A DNA stretch of 64,000 bases, taken from assembly GCA_034670405.1 (NCBI GenBank), contig JAXDDX010000164.1, positions 248,001-312,000 of the forward strand. Reading direction: 5' to 3'. The DNA comes from Hoplostethus atlanticus (Eukaryota > Chordata > Actinopteri > Trachichthyiformes > Trachichthyidae). The notes below the pieces were generated by a model. It had not been told where the DNA came from and did no database searches. It saw nothing but the letters and a program-made list of their open reading frames with translations. Positions within the stretch are counted from its first letter, which is position 1, and each line of letters opens with the position of its first letter. Shown piece by piece: positions 47,854 through 59,224 of the stretch. Both the position numbers and the translations under genes were made by a program.

Positions 47854-49156
47854 TAGGGGTGGGCGGTATAATGGTTGAACCGGTATACCGGTAGAAATCC
47901 GTGCCAAGGTAGAGATTTGACTCTACCGGATATACCGGTAGAAGGCTACTTTTAGGCTCTTTGAATGTAAAAATGCTTTTTCACATTTACAAACGTAACA
48001 CACAAAGCTAGCGAACTGCGCGCTGCCATTTAAAGATAATAAACTAGTTTGTGGAAAAAGACGATGTGAAAAAGTTGGTCCATTATTGGCTACTAAAAAA
48101 AAAGTGCAACATAAACTTCAACGTAAACAGACGCATGCTTTCTGAAGATGCATGGTGAAATGGAAGGCAGCGAGCATGATGCGGGAGCTCCCGTTCCCGA
48201 TGCAAACAAAGAAGAATTAATTAGAAAGAAAGGTGCTTCGTCCATCATCTGGACGTGGTTTGGGTTTAAAAAGTCAGACCTTGAGCAGAAAACTATTATC
48301 TGCAAGCAATGTCGAGCAAGAGTTGTTGCCGGCGGTGGTAACACGAGCAATCTCTTTGATCACCTCAAAACAAAACATGTCCGCGAGTATGAAGAGAATA
48401 CTAGAATGCGCGCAGACACAAGCAGTCCCTCCGCAAGTGGTGATAAACAAAAAACCACAACGCAGATGTCGCTAGCCGAGTCATTTTCCAATGGCTATCC
48501 GTATGACGAAAAAAAAGCAAGCGGTGGAAGGACATTACACATTCCATAACGGAGTACCTATGTAAGGACATGGTTCCTATACAAACAGGTTTAAGGCATT
48601 GATCAAAACACTGGATCCGAGGTATGTGATGCCAGGTCGAAAATACTTCAGCCAAACTGGAAAAAAGTTTGCATATTGCTATTTATCTTTATAATTCTTT
48701 TCTTGGCATGTTGCCTAACCTTTGAAGTTTTTGTTATATACAGTAGAAGTTATTTGAAGTATTGGAATACTTGAAATTTACATTTTTATGTTTATTTCTT
48801 TTGAAAATATTTCTTTGTATTGTTCAGAACCTATTTTGGAAAAAAGTTTGCATATAAGGTGCCATTTATATTTAATACAGTGCAGTTTTGCACAATAAAA
48901 CATTCATAAACACTTAAGTTCAATGTCAATTTTGTCATAATATACAGATTACAGGATACTAATGGAAGAGCCCAGTAGAAACCTCATAGTTAACCCCCCG
49001 GGAATAAATTGTTACCATCCCAGTCTTGTACTGCTCCTAAAGCATTTTTTATTATTATTATTATAAGAAAAACAAATACACCGTGATATATACCGTTACC
49101 GTCCAAAATTCTAAATATACCGTGATATAAATTTTAGGCCATACCGCCCACCCCTA
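47854..49156 (+). mobile_element. hAT (ZBED type) deletion derivative inside the minisatellite
   Basis: The ends TAGGGGTGGGCGGTAT are exact inverses of each other over at least 16 bp. The flanking 8-bp duplication TAACTATA is exact (47846-47853 and 49157-49164), although the target itself is repetitive. The element is 1303 bp, with a BED-finger piece and a short later piece of transposase, and the catalytic core deleted. Confidence 0.9.
48148..48660 (+). pseudogene. BED zinc-finger hAT transposase, N-terminal piece
   Basis: The frame 48148-48549 (133 codons) encodes MHGEMEGSEHDAGAPVPDAN and then a BED finger (IWTWFGFKKSD, CKQCRARVVAG, HLKTKH: C-x2-C and H-x4-H), followed by SLAESFSNGYPYDEKK. 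Its last part shifts frame, and a further family piece (KTLDPRYVMPGRKYFSQTG) follows up to about 48658. The catalytic domain is missing. The BED finger would bind the element ends. Confidence 0.8.
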
Positions 49157-49828
49157 TAACTATATACATGAACTAACTATTATGAACTATACATGAACTA
49201 ACTATTATGAACTTACTATATACATGAACTAACTATTTACATGAACTAACTTCAATCACGAGTGGCTAGGTTTACAATTATAAACATTTATTAACAGCAT
49301 GAGAAATGAGCATGAGCATAGGTTTGGCGTAGACTCCAAGAGGCATCCAGCGATAGGGTGAAGCTCCCAGGGGCAGGAAGGGGACAGGAGAACCCCCCAG
49401 GCTGAAGATCTAACCCTTCTGGGTATCTGATGGAGCCGTGATGCTGGTGCGGTTTAGGCAGCTGAAATGACATCTGAGGGGATACAAATAGAAGGAAATG
49501 GTTAGTGATTGGTTTCTGGAGAGGGAGGAAGGGGAGAAGAAAGGAGCGTGGGCTACGGTGCTTGTACCTGCTGACAAAATATGAATGGGGGAAGTAGCCT
49601 TCCTGATTGAACTTACGCTAAGCTTCTTTATTATGAACTAACTATTATGAACTATATACATGAACTAACTATTATGAACTAACTATAATGAACTTACTAT
49701 ACACATGAACTAACTATTATGAACTATATACATGAACTAACTATTATGAACTTACTATATACATGAACTAACTATTATGAACTAACTATATACATTAACT
49801 AATTATGAACTAACTATTTACATTGTTT

Positions 49829-49985
49829 TTCATGTACTTTTTTTGCCTTTATTTTTTGAGAGCTAATAGTGGAGAGACAGGAAAGATTGGGTGAGAGGTG
49901 GGATGACATGTGACAAAGGTCCCGGGTCGGATTCAAACCCAGGACGTCAGTTATATGGTATGCGCCTTTGACCACTGAGCCACCA
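49829..49985 (-). mobile_element. tRNA-derived SINE
   Basis: On the minus strand the head has a pol III A box TGGCTCAGTGG (49982-49972) and a B box GGTTTGAATCC (49939-49929, one base off consensus), 33 bp apart. The body ends AATAAAGGCAAAAAAAG. This is the layout of common fish tRNA SINEs. It abuts a hAT transposase piece. Confidence 0.82.
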
Positions 49986-50373
49986 GGATGAATATTTCAA
50001 ACAAAAAAGCTGCCTCTGTGCATATAGCCATTGCTGCCACACCATCTTCAGAAACCTCAGACAAAATGTTCAGGATAGCCTCCTGATTCTCTACTAGATA
50101 TCTTGTCACATCATAGTGACTTGTCCACCGGATCTCCAGTAACCTTTTAAGTGAGGGGGTATTATAGGTCTGAGCTACATAGTAATGGTGGAAGAACAAG
50201 TGAAGTGACCCAGAGAGTTGAAATAAGGTCTTGGCACATGGCTCTCCTTGAACTGCATGCACCACTGCTAAGTGCAGCTGATGGTTATATTAATGAACAT
50301 ACGGAATGTGCCTGCCAAGCTTCTGTTGCAACAATGCCTGTACCCCACCCCTGATCCCACTCATGACTGATGC
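49986..50373 (-). pseudogene. DUF4371/ZMYM1-type hAT transposase fragment, right part
   Basis: On the minus strand it reads HAVQGEPCAKTLFQLSGSLH, then TPSLKRLLEIRWTSHYDVTR and EAILNILSEVSEDGVAAM. The upstream continuation (NEGFSADNIISLCYDGAS) is at 53347-53400, beyond the inserted solo LTR. The joint falls exactly on the LTR's 5-bp target duplication. One in-frame stop is visible near HQLHLAVV. It is a relic of a plain DNA transposon. Confidence 0.75.
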
Positions 50374-51060
50374 TGTCACGGCTCCAGCCCCGACCCCGGG
50401 TTTTCCTTGTGTCTCCTTGTGTTCCTACCTCCCTTGTGTCTCCACCTCCCCTGTCTGTCTCTCATTGTCAGTCTGTGTGTGGCTCCCTCTCCTGGCCCTG
50501 CCTTCCCTCCACACCTGCCTTCTATCAACTCATCAGCCCAGCAGTATATATACCCCGGCTCTTCCACCACTCGTCGCCAGATTGTTCTGCCAACTACTGT
50601 GGTAGGCACTCGCTCAGCCGCTCTTGACTTATTGTATGGCGGCATATGAGTGACAAAATACGCGAGCGCAATTGAGATCACCGCGTGCGTAATTCAAACA
50701 GCCGCACACACATTATTTTTGAGAGCACTTTCACAGCACTCGCGCGCAGAATATATCTGCTCGTGCGAGCAATATTGTAACCTGAGAGGAGAAATCCATG
50801 CTTTGAGCGCGCGCGCAGAATCCGAAGCAGCGCGCACAACTATCATTGCTCTCCTGCTCGCGAAACTTTCACCTGCTCGCTCGCGAGTGTTTTTTCTTTT
50901 TGGCAGTAAGTGGGCGGACCCAGTCACAATTGTATCCCTAAATCTAATTGGTTACAGTGATTGGCCTTTTTGTATCGGCGCAAGTAAACAAGGAAGGAGA
51001 AACAATAAAGCTTTATGTTCTATGAAGTGGTTGATGGAAGAAAAAAAAGAGTTATGTCCA

Positions 51061-51381
51061 CTCTTTTATTTAATGACTTGTTTGATCGATTGATAGCGTG
51101 AAACGTATAGGTTGTGAACGAATCGCGAGCGTCCATGCTTCTCTATCTCCATCAGATGAATGGCAAATGTCACTGTGATGTGTGTAATGTCCGATAATAA
51201 ACTCGTCGCGTCTGTTTACGTAAACGTCATCGATGACGTATCAGGGTCTTGAAGGGTTGTCCCATTTCATAGGGGGAGATTTCAACCACTACCCCTTGTG
51301 ACTCTGTTCCGAGGGCCAAGCCGAAGGGCGAGGGGCACTCGAAAACGAGGGGTAGGGGTGAAAATGAGAAATGGGATTCCT
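51061..51381 (+). mobile_element. Inverted-repeat element 'GGCCGAATCCC', copy 3 (partial)
   Basis: It matches about 37332-37655 of copy 1 (ATGACTTGTTTGATCGATTG onward, to AATGGGATTC), lacking the left two-thirds. Confidence 0.75.
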
Positions 51382-51897
51382 AAGTAGCCTTAATCAAATA
51401 AATACATTGATGAATATATATACATGAATCATTACATACATACATGAATCACTATAATAATTCCAGTGTTCGCGCCCTTTGGCAATTTATTCACAATCAG
51501 TTATGGGAAAGTGGCAGAAATATTACTGTATAACAGTTATGAATTATGTTCATTCTTTAGGCTATTTGTTTATTTATTTAGTTTAGCTCTCCTTAAATTG
51601 ACCGCTGCTGCAGCCAACACCCTTCAAAACGCGCAACTTTTACTTTGAAGGTGAGCTGTCTCTGGTTGCGAGAGGACTGAAGACGAGGACTGTAACCAAT
51701 TAGATTTAGGGATACCATTGTGACTGGGTCCGCCCACTTACTGCCAAAAAGAAAAAACACTCGTGAGCGAGCAGGTGAAAGTTTCGCGAGCAGGAGAGCA
51801 ATGATAGTTGTGCGCGCTGCTTCGGATTCTGCGCGCGCGCTCAAAGCATGGATTTCTCCTCGCAGGTTACAATATTGCTTGCGCGAGCAGATATATT

Positions 51898-52975
51898 ACA
51901 TTACATTACATTACAGTCATTTAGCAGACGCTTTTATCCAAAGCGACTTACAATAAGTGCATTCAACATAGGTAGGCAAGAAAACTACTAGTCACCAGAA
52001 ATCGTAAGTGCATTTCCTTCCTAAACAAGCAACTAAGAGCATAACTAGTGTTAAGGTAAGAGTGCAATAAGTTAGCAACCTACTATATCTTAAACAAATG
52101 AGACAAATAAGAGAATCAAATAAACAAGAGCTAAGACAACTAAGTGAACCAAATAGGCAAGAGCTAAGACAAATAAGTGTATCAAATGAACAAGAGCCAA
52201 TAAACAAGAGCTCAGACACATAATTGACGACAAATAGGCAAGGCTAAGAGGAAGAGTCAGGGTAGTGTTTCCTGAAGAGGTGGGTTTTCAGCCTGCGGCG
52301 AAAGATGGGCAGCGACTCTGCTGTCCTGACATCAGTGGGGAGTTCATTCCACCACTGCGGGGCCAGGACAGAGAAGAGCCGTGACCGTGTAGATCGGCCG
52401 CAGGGGCCTCTGAGCGATGGGGCAACCAGTCGCCTCGAGGCAGCAGAGCGAAGTGGTCGGGCGGGGGTGTAAGGCTTGACCATAGCCTGGAGGTAAGAAG
52501 GAGCTGTTCCTTTCACTGCCCTATAGGCTAGCACCAGGGTCTTGAACTGGATGCGAGCCGCTACAGGGAGCCAGTGTAGAGAACGGAGAAGGGTAGTTGT
52601 ATGGGAGAACTTGGGGCGGTTGAACACCAGACGAGCTGCAGCTTTCTGAACAAGCTCCAGAGGTCTGATGGCAAACGCCGGGGCACCAGCAAGGAGGGAG
52701 TTGCAGTAGTCCAGGCGGGAGATGACAAGAGCCTGGATGAGCACCTGCGCTGCCTTGTCAGTGAGGAAGGGGCGAATCCTCCTGATGTTGTAGAGGAGGA
52801 ATCTGCAGGAGCGCGTCACTGATGCGATGTTTGCCGAGAACGACAGTCGGTCGTCCAGGGTCACACCCAGATTCCTCGCAGTCCGAGTTGACGTCACCAC
52901 AGCATTATCAATGGTGATGGCCAGGTCTCGGTGCGGACAGCCCTTCCCCGGGAGGAACATCAGCTCAGTTTTGTT
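51898..52975 (-). mobile_element. L2-type LINE, 5'-truncated
   Basis: On the minus strand a 240-codon frame (52973-52244) is the C-terminal part of an L2/CR1-group ORF2: NLGVTLDDRLSFSANI, VISRLDYCNSLLAG, LVQKAAARLVF, LHWLPVAARIQFK, then a tail ending RRLKTHLFRKHYP. The 3' UTR ends AAGTCGCTTTGGATAAAAGC and a TAATG repeat tail, as is typical for L2. The frame is open, so the copy is recent. It entered the right arm of the inverted-repeat element; ATATATT and CTGCGCGCG, adjacent in the left arm, are here separated. Confidence 0.92.
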
Positions 52976-53346
52976 CTGCGCGCGAGTGCTGTGAAAGCGC
53001 TCTCAATTTGAATTACGCGCGCGGTGATCTCAGTTGCGCTCGCGGATTTTGTCACTCATATGCCGCCATATTATTGTCCTTGAGTTATTTCCCATGTGTG
53101 CTTCTGTGCTTTTCTAACTCCGTCTCCTATCTCCCAGGATCCCCTGAACGTTTCTTCCCCAGTGTCTCCTCGCTGCTACCCACCAGCCTGCCTGCTTCCC
53201 TCTCACCTGCCTGCCCCAGCTCCATCTAGCCCAGCCTCTGCACCCCCCCACCATCCCATCACCTGCTCCCCCATTAAAGCCTCTTTTTCCCTACTCCCTT
53301 GTTGTGGTCTGCGTTCTGGGTCCTAATACAACTGCAACCCCTGACA

Positions 53347-53420
53347 GATGCACCATCATAACACAGGCTGATTATATTATCAGCACTGAAACCCTCGTTG
53401 GAAAGGTTTTTGCACCTTGC
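53347..53420 (-). pseudogene. DUF4371/ZMYM1-type hAT transposase fragment, left part
   Basis: Minus-strand NEGFSADNIISLCYDGAS, the catalytic Asp region, continues at 50373 across the LTR insertion. It abuts a different gene-family fragment at about 53420. Confidence 0.65.
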
Positions 53421-54593
53421 AAGGGATGGCCTTGTGGTCAACGATGACGTAGAACCTTTGGATGGCGTTCTTCTGTTCACCGACACATAGGAGGAAGGGC
53501 TGTCCTGGTTCCAAACTACCAAGGAAGGTCTCAACACTGGCTCCAATCTGCAACAAAAACATAGAGAGGAACTATTAGAAAACACAAGTGTAACCACTTA
53601 CATTTTAATGGCACACTAGGCTACTAAAGAAATAACAGTTATTGTATCACTCAAATAAAACTGCCAATCAGGAACGGTAGTGTCAAAACAACTGCATAAA
53701 AAGCACACTAAAATATGGCATACCCTGAGATATCTCACAACATGGTTGACAGCTTGACATGCTCTTCTTGTGGCCTTTTGAGGTAGGGGGAAGTAGGTGA
53801 ACCAACAGTAGAATGGTTGACAGGTCACTGTCCCAGCCTAGGGGCAGAGTAGAGGAAAGTATAAGATTGTCAGAAACATTTACATTTGAAAATAGCCTTA
53901 AATAAATCCAGTTTATGCAACAAGACAAGATTTAAAGCTTTCAGAAGCTTGTAAGTAAACTAAATGTTTTAAAGAGAAAACGGGCCATGACAAGAGGTCT
54001 TCAACATGCTCATTAGAAATCAGCTTCTTGCACTCAGCCAGATCACATCTTCCTGAAACCTCTCCAAACACCTTAAGTCCTTGCAACCCCTCCCAGACCA
54101 TCACAAGTGAACTTCCAATCTTTTCTCACGTATATACCTTGAAATCATTCACTTTAAAAAATAAGTTAATCAAACAAAGGTATCTCTTTCTTACTAAGCT
54201 AGGGGTGTTGAGGAAACGAGGGAACACATCCAAAACTGTTGAGGAGTCTTGCTGGTATTGAAATGTTGGGTTGGGTTTCCTGAGGGAGCCCAACAGGTAA
54301 TGCAACACCTGCTGCACAAATAACTTTAAGATGAGTCCTGACTCCAACCAATAACTTTACTTTTACTTTACTTTTAATGACTCCAGCTTTAGTTTTCTTA
54401 CTTCTTCCACGCCCAACAAGCCCGTGGCTAGCCCCGCTAGCTCTTTAGCTAACCAGCAGTCGAATATACTAACCAGACTAATTTGGTAAATTAAATCAAA
54501 ACATGGTGACACTTAGATTCCAATTTTGCAGATGGGTCACGTACCTTATGAATTGCTCCATCTTTAAGCTTCAATTTAGATGCTAATCCTGCC
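53421..54593 (-). pseudogene. Fragment of an uncharacterised multicopy fish gene family (multi-exon)
   Basis: Exon-like pieces on the minus strand: 54543-54593 (MAGLASKLKLKDGAIHK then GTACGT donor), about 54190-54330 (YQQDSSTVLDVFPRFLNTPS then GTAAGA donor), about 53995-54060 (DLAECKKLISNEHVEDLLS), about 53715-53835 (GWDSDLSTILLLVHLLPPTS) and about 53425-53551 (GASVETFLGSLEPGQPFLLC, NAIQRFYVIVDHKAIPC). This wording recalls uncharacterised proteins found in many copies in fish. I cannot name the family. The fourth piece has a frameshift after HKKS and the 3' end is replaced by a hAT fragment, so this copy is dead. Confidence 0.55.
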
Positions 54594-54807
54594 ATTGCTC
54601 AAGCAGTCTGAGGACTGCTCATCACACACAGAAAAAACTAGCGTGCAGTTAAAAATAAAATTAATCTGCTCTGTCCTGGCATTTTCGCGTGTTGGGAGAC
54701 TGTGCAGGGATCTATGTTGCTGCCTGCATCCTACAAAATAATAACTGGAGAGTTGATATATCGCCGTAGATATGTTGTTGTTTTAGCTTCACTCGTCGCA
54801 AAGTGAT

Positions 54808-55056
54808 GGTGCATTCAAGTGTACTCGGAAAAAACGGCGTCTGAATGTGATATGCGCCGATTCTATTCACTAATGGCGCTGTAGTAGTTGATGTTGAGTT
54901 TAGATGCTTGTAACATTCTGAGACTTGCCATACAAACATAAGTTTGCTGCGGGCGATTATGTTTTTTTCCCGAGCAGATGCACTGGAACACATTTAGATT
55001 GGAAGTTAGGAATACCGACTCGGAATTATCGATTTCCGAGTACAATGGAATGCACC
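54808..55056 (+). mobile_element. Dispersed repeat family 3, copy 2, with inverted ends
   Basis: Ends GGTGCATTCAAGTGTACTCG and, inverted, GGTGCATTCCATTGTACTCG (21 of 23 equal), with AT on both sides. The interior matches 29545-29757. It is a short non-autonomous element. Confidence 0.75.
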
Positions 55057-55139
55057 ATAAACAACGGCTTGGGGCACTGCCGTGAGCTGCATTTTGCGAC
55101 AACGTAAATGGGATTGGTTGTTCACCTGGGCGTGGGCAT

Positions 55140-56374
55140 CATAGACATATATACATAGACGCCGCATTGACTGCTTCTGCCCATTGCTACGATACGTAAA
55201 CGTCGCCGCCATATTGGTTCGGACAAGACTGGCCTGTAAACAAATACAAGTAAACGGGGAGCTGCGGTTTTTCTGGATGAAAAGCACTATAACGTTTACA
55301 TTTCTCAACCGATTTCAGTGAGTTGTTTTTTTATATTCAAGGGTTTATGATCTACGTGGAGTAGAAAAAAAAGTTTTGTCTCCAGTTACTTAGTTAGGCT
55401 ATAATCGCTGCTAGACGCTCAAGAGAGCAGTGTCAACGTTAGACTCACATGAACTGAATTACCTACGTGGTGGAAAATAATTCATTGTCATAAGGCATTG
55501 TAAAAACTCAGGTTTGTCAAGCAGGATTTGGCTTATTTTCCTTGGTTTATACTTGTGGAGACGTCCATATATAATATAATTTAATGTACATGAAATGTGC
55601 AGAAAGTTATTTTTCTGTCCATGTCCCCATCATTTTAGCTTTTCTTGTGCTCCAGGTCAGAATATAGCTCATTCACTTTAAAATACTGGGGGGGATCTAA
55701 ATAGCGCATTTTTAAGTACTAATAACTGACCATCATTGAGAAAAATGGAACAAAATCGGCAAATACAAATTAAAATAGTGAGACACTGGCAGTCAGTCTG
55801 CTTTCTATATTTTAATAGCAGTGAAAGGATACAGATATACTCCAAGACAGACAATTACAGACAAAGACAATTATAAGATAAGATACGCCTTTATTGATCC
55901 CCAGAGGGCAAATAAAGAGGGAAAATTCAAATGGCCTATCGAGATTTTCATCTATATTTATATATCTATATTTCTCCAAACCAATTTTTATGACAAGCTA
56001 CTCGTTTCGGCTAAGCGGCTGACATATTATGAATCTGACTGTAGTTAGCTGGCTAGCTAACTTTTCTCACACTTTGAAGGTTTCCCAAAGAGAAAGAGTT
56101 GATACACAGCGATTACAGCCTAACTATCGAGATTCTACGTAACTGGAGACAAAACTTTTTTTTGTACTGCACGTAGATCATAAACCCTTGAATATAAAAC
56201 GACTCATTGAAATCGGTTGAGAAATGTAAATGTTATAGTGCTTTTCATCCAGAAAAACCACAGCTCCCCGTTTACTTGTATTTGTTTACAGGCCAGTCTT
56301 GTCCGAACCAATATGGCGGCGACGTTTACGTATGATCCACAGGCCAATGCGGCGTCTATGTATATATGTCTATG
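55140..56374. mobile_element. Long-inverted-repeat element with 8-bp target duplication
   Basis: The arms 55140-55389 and 56139-56374 are near-identical inverses of about 240-270 bp, starting CATAGACATATATACATAGA. The flanks GTGGGCAT (55132-55139) and GTGGGTAT (56375-56382) differ at one base. An 8-bp duplication fits hAT or P-type insertion. The middle (55390-56138) holds a TTTATTGATCCCC retroposon-tail-like bit and no transposase. Confidence 0.85.
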
Positions 56375-56382
56375 GTGGGTAT

Positions 56383-58899
56383 GCTCTGAGAGGGGCTGGA
56401 TTAGCCCGTTATGACGTCCAAAGGGGCTACTTTCTGAAACGGGCTGTTTTTCTCCTATCTTTGGCACCGTTTTTGGAAAAAGGAAAATACAGAAAAACGG
56501 GTTGACTTCCAGATTTCAAATTTTCTCAGCTGCTTAGGTAAATGATTTCCTGTGGAACATGTATAAGCGCCAGGAATAAGCCGTTTTCCATAATATGGGA
56601 CCTTTAAAACGTATCAAATGTCGGTCAGAGGTAGAGGTAGTCCCTTTGGACACACTGTTTTCACTGAGCTGAAGTTTATATGTGCCAGTAACATTGAGCA
56701 AGATAAGTCAGTGTTAATGCTAATGTTAGCTACCACTTGGTTATCCTGTGAATACCGGTATCTTTTTAGGTGTTAAAGTTTCTCGAAATGTGTGCACAGT
56801 ATGTGTTTTGGAGTTCGAAAATGTATAGAACATAAGTCCACTAGTAAAGACTGTTCTGTATTAGAGAAAAAACTAGCCAGCTAATGTGTTGGGCGGGCGG
56901 GCGCATAGGCTTGCCGAGGCATGTCTGCTGCCACACAATGTGGAAACTCAACTTCGTCTAACGTGACAATTTTCGGTAAGCATCATTCTTGTTTGAAATG
57001 TGAATCACTAAATCTAGACTTTGCGTTAAATCAACCCATAGCCTCACCTAATACTTAATGCTCTTATTAATAGGGGTTATGTGCAACAAATTTCCGTATT
57101 CTGTAAAACAGGTTGCATCACTTCTGGTTCAGGTCCTCTACGAGCTATGTTGAATATGGCGCTGTTTTACTCAAGATGCCTTCAAGAGCTACCAAAGATG
57201 AGCATAACCGATCACATATGCAGGTTGACATCTAAAACGCCACCAAAATGGATAAGGGGTTTAAGCTATACGCTTCCTCCTTCCTTCCTATGCGACTACG
57301 TTAGTAGTCCCGGACGGGGATAATGTAGTACGTCACTAGCTAGCTAACTTGTCACTCTCTGCTAGTATGTTTCTAATTTACCTAAATAATGTAGTACGTC
57401 ATTAGCAAGCTAATGCTAACTAATCTTAGCTGATAGAAAACTTGTCACTCTCTGCAAATTTCTAATTTCTGATTGCTTGCGGTAGACCTACATAATCATG
57501 TTGTCACTTATTTTTCACCAGTATCAAACAAAGACAGGCTGACTGGTGCTGTCAGCATCAGGGCAGCCTGTCAAAGGTCTATGAGGAAAGGCGAGAAGCC
57601 ACAGAGCCTGAGAGTAACGTTAGGGATGGGTTGGGTGTTCTGTTTGAGTTCTCGATCTGTTCCAGTTCAGGGACAGTATTTATCAAGCCTCTCAGCGTAG
57701 GAGTAAGAGTAGACTAATCAGTGATCATGACCAGGTCCCCTTGACTATCTAATCACCATGGTCAGAAAGGCAAGAGCTGTCATATTCTGAGATGCTTGGT
57801 AAATGCATACACAGTTGTTCCAAGTTCAGTGTTGTTGTTTGTCTACTTAAAAGACGAGGATAGTGAGGTCACTGGGGTATAGTTGACTCTCACTGTAAAT
57901 CCTTGATTATTGAGTGCCACCCATCATTCCATGTTATTCATAATCAGGCCTCCCAAGATAAAAATCCCTCTATTACAGTATTAACAAATCCCGTTATTGT
58001 ATTTATTATATTAATGTCATTGCCAAACTTGCCCCTCAGTGGCATCTGTTTGGACCGCTGCTCAAGTAGGATAAATTAAAGCTCAACCACACTCTGAAAT
58101 CAGTGTCATTAATGCTTGTAAAAATGTCTCTCCATATACTTTAGTACAGTTAGTGCAGTTATTGTTATATAAATAGGTACTGCATATTTTGCAATGAACA
58201 TAAAGAGAAAAATGATTTTTTTTCACGATGTATTTGTCAATGACAAAAAATATTTAAAACATTTCATATACAATTTATGTCTCATGGTGACTGTATAAAA
58301 GATGTTTTCTGATTTCATATATTTTACTGTATGCATGGTTTGATTTCATACATTTTACTAGATATACAAGAGATAGAGAGGGGGACAGTTAATGCAAACA
58401 GTTGGCACTTTGACAAATTAAACCAGTCAAAGTCAAAACAAGTCTTAGGATTATCCCACTTGTGGTACTTTATTGGTCTTGACAAAGACGTTTTCTTCTT
58501 CTCACTAACATTCAGATATTAAAATCGAATAAAACACCAACAATAAAAAGTACTAGCTAGCTAGCTAGGTTAGCTGATTACCTTAAAGGTCATAACTATC
58601 GCCGTCAGTTCATGTCTGCTAGCTAACTTAATACTGTAACGTTAGCAGATTCTCCTGCTTCTGGTACTTTATGTCTTGAAAAGGACATGTTCTTCTCACT
58701 GACGATCGGATATTAAAATAAGATAAAACGCTAACAATTAAAGCCTATTAGAGCAGCACTTTCAAATGTCGGGAAGGAGCATTTTCTGTGTTTTTAAATT
58801 TAGAAAGTGAGGCAAACTGCTCATTCAGTTAACGTTAAATCAGGTGCAAGAGTTAGATATTATATATTAAAATCCCTCACATTAATGTCACTGTTGATT
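56383..58899. other. Non-coding stretch with old repeats, no gene recognised
   Basis: GCTAGCTA-rich patches lie at 57340-57440 and 58550-58640, and a TATTTATCAAGCCTCTCAGC fragment typical of dispersed fish repeats near 57679. The two 58.4-58.7 kb parts (CTTGTGGTACTTTATTGGTC and CTTCTGGTACTTTATGTCTT, each followed by TTCTTCTCACT.AC.TTC.GATATTAAAAT) are a local duplication about 210 bp apart. No supported exon. Confidence 0.45.
58440..58745 (+). repeat. Local duplication near 58.5 kb
   Basis: About 58445-58545 and 58655-58745 share GGTACTTTAT.GTCTTGA, TTCTTCTCACT and GATATTAAAAT with AAAAC.C.AACAAT after it. Confidence 0.6.
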
Positions 58900-58949
58900 A
58901 ACGTCAACATTTATACTACCCACCACACAGAAAACAAAAGGTTCCATAT

Positions 58950-59045
58950 GGCACCATATGAGAGTGATGCCATAGGAGAACCATTTTTGGTTCCACAAAG
59001 AACCATTTTAAGAATGGTTCTTCAAAGAACCTTTTCTGAGAAGGT
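58950..59045. repeat. AAGAACC/GGTTCTT palindromic repeat
   Basis: GGTTCCACAAAGAACCATTT is followed by GGTTCTTCAAAGAACCTTTT. Such alternating GGTTCTT/AAGAACC units are a common fish low-complexity repeat. Confidence 0.65.
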
Positions 59046-59224
59046 TGCACAGGACCAGAACCTGACACAAAAGAATAGAAAAGTGTTTTTAGAAACTAAC
59101 AGATTTTTTATTAGAAAAATCAGAAACCTGCTCAACCAATTGATTTCTCTATTTTGAAACCCTACTGAAACGAAGTAAAACAGTAAAAATAGTGAATCTG
59201 AATGTGGCAGTGTAAGGGGTGTTC

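Larger units (their letters stand above)
47786..49825 (+). repeat. 17-bp minisatellite ATGAACTAACTATATAC, in three blocks
   Basis: Blocks at 47786-47853, 49157-49250 and 49633-49820 are made of variants of ATGAACTAACTATATAC and ATGAACTAACTATT. A hAT element (47854-49156) splits the first block from the second, and about 380 bp of unrelated DNA splits the second from the third. Confidence 0.9.
50635..53070. mobile_element. Long-inverted-repeat DNA element inside the solo LTR
   Basis: It starts TATGGCGGCATATGAGTGAC and ends with the exact inverse, flanked by TTATTG on both sides (50629-50634 and 53071-53076). The arms are about 320 bp: left 50635-50955, right 51695-51897 plus 52976-53070, the right arm being split by an L2 insertion. 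The arms are rich in CGCGCG. A partial copy of the GGCCGAATCCC element (51061-51381) lies between the arms. No transposase is recognised. Confidence 0.8.
50374..53346 (+). mobile_element. Solo LTR of an LTR retroelement (fossil), split by later insertions
   Basis: It starts TGTCACGG and ends CCTGACA, with the 5-bp target duplication GATGC (50369-50373 and 53347-53351). LTR material is 50374-50634 and 53077-53346, about 540 bp. It contains a TATATATA box (about 50545) and an ATTAAA signal (about 53273). No internal genes remain. It is old enough to have received a second element (50635-53070) that itself hosts others. Confidence 0.8.

Noticed and set aside
47786-49825. CRISPR-like array
   Set aside because: Head-to-tail 17-bp units without unique spacers of fixed length, in an animal genome: a minisatellite.
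50370-50627. Pro/Ser/Leu-rich plus-strand open frames with apparent signal peptide
   Set aside because: They lie in the pyrimidine-rich part of the solo LTR.
57081-57323. 80-codon plus open frame
   Set aside because: No homology, no splice signals in support; possible but unsupported.
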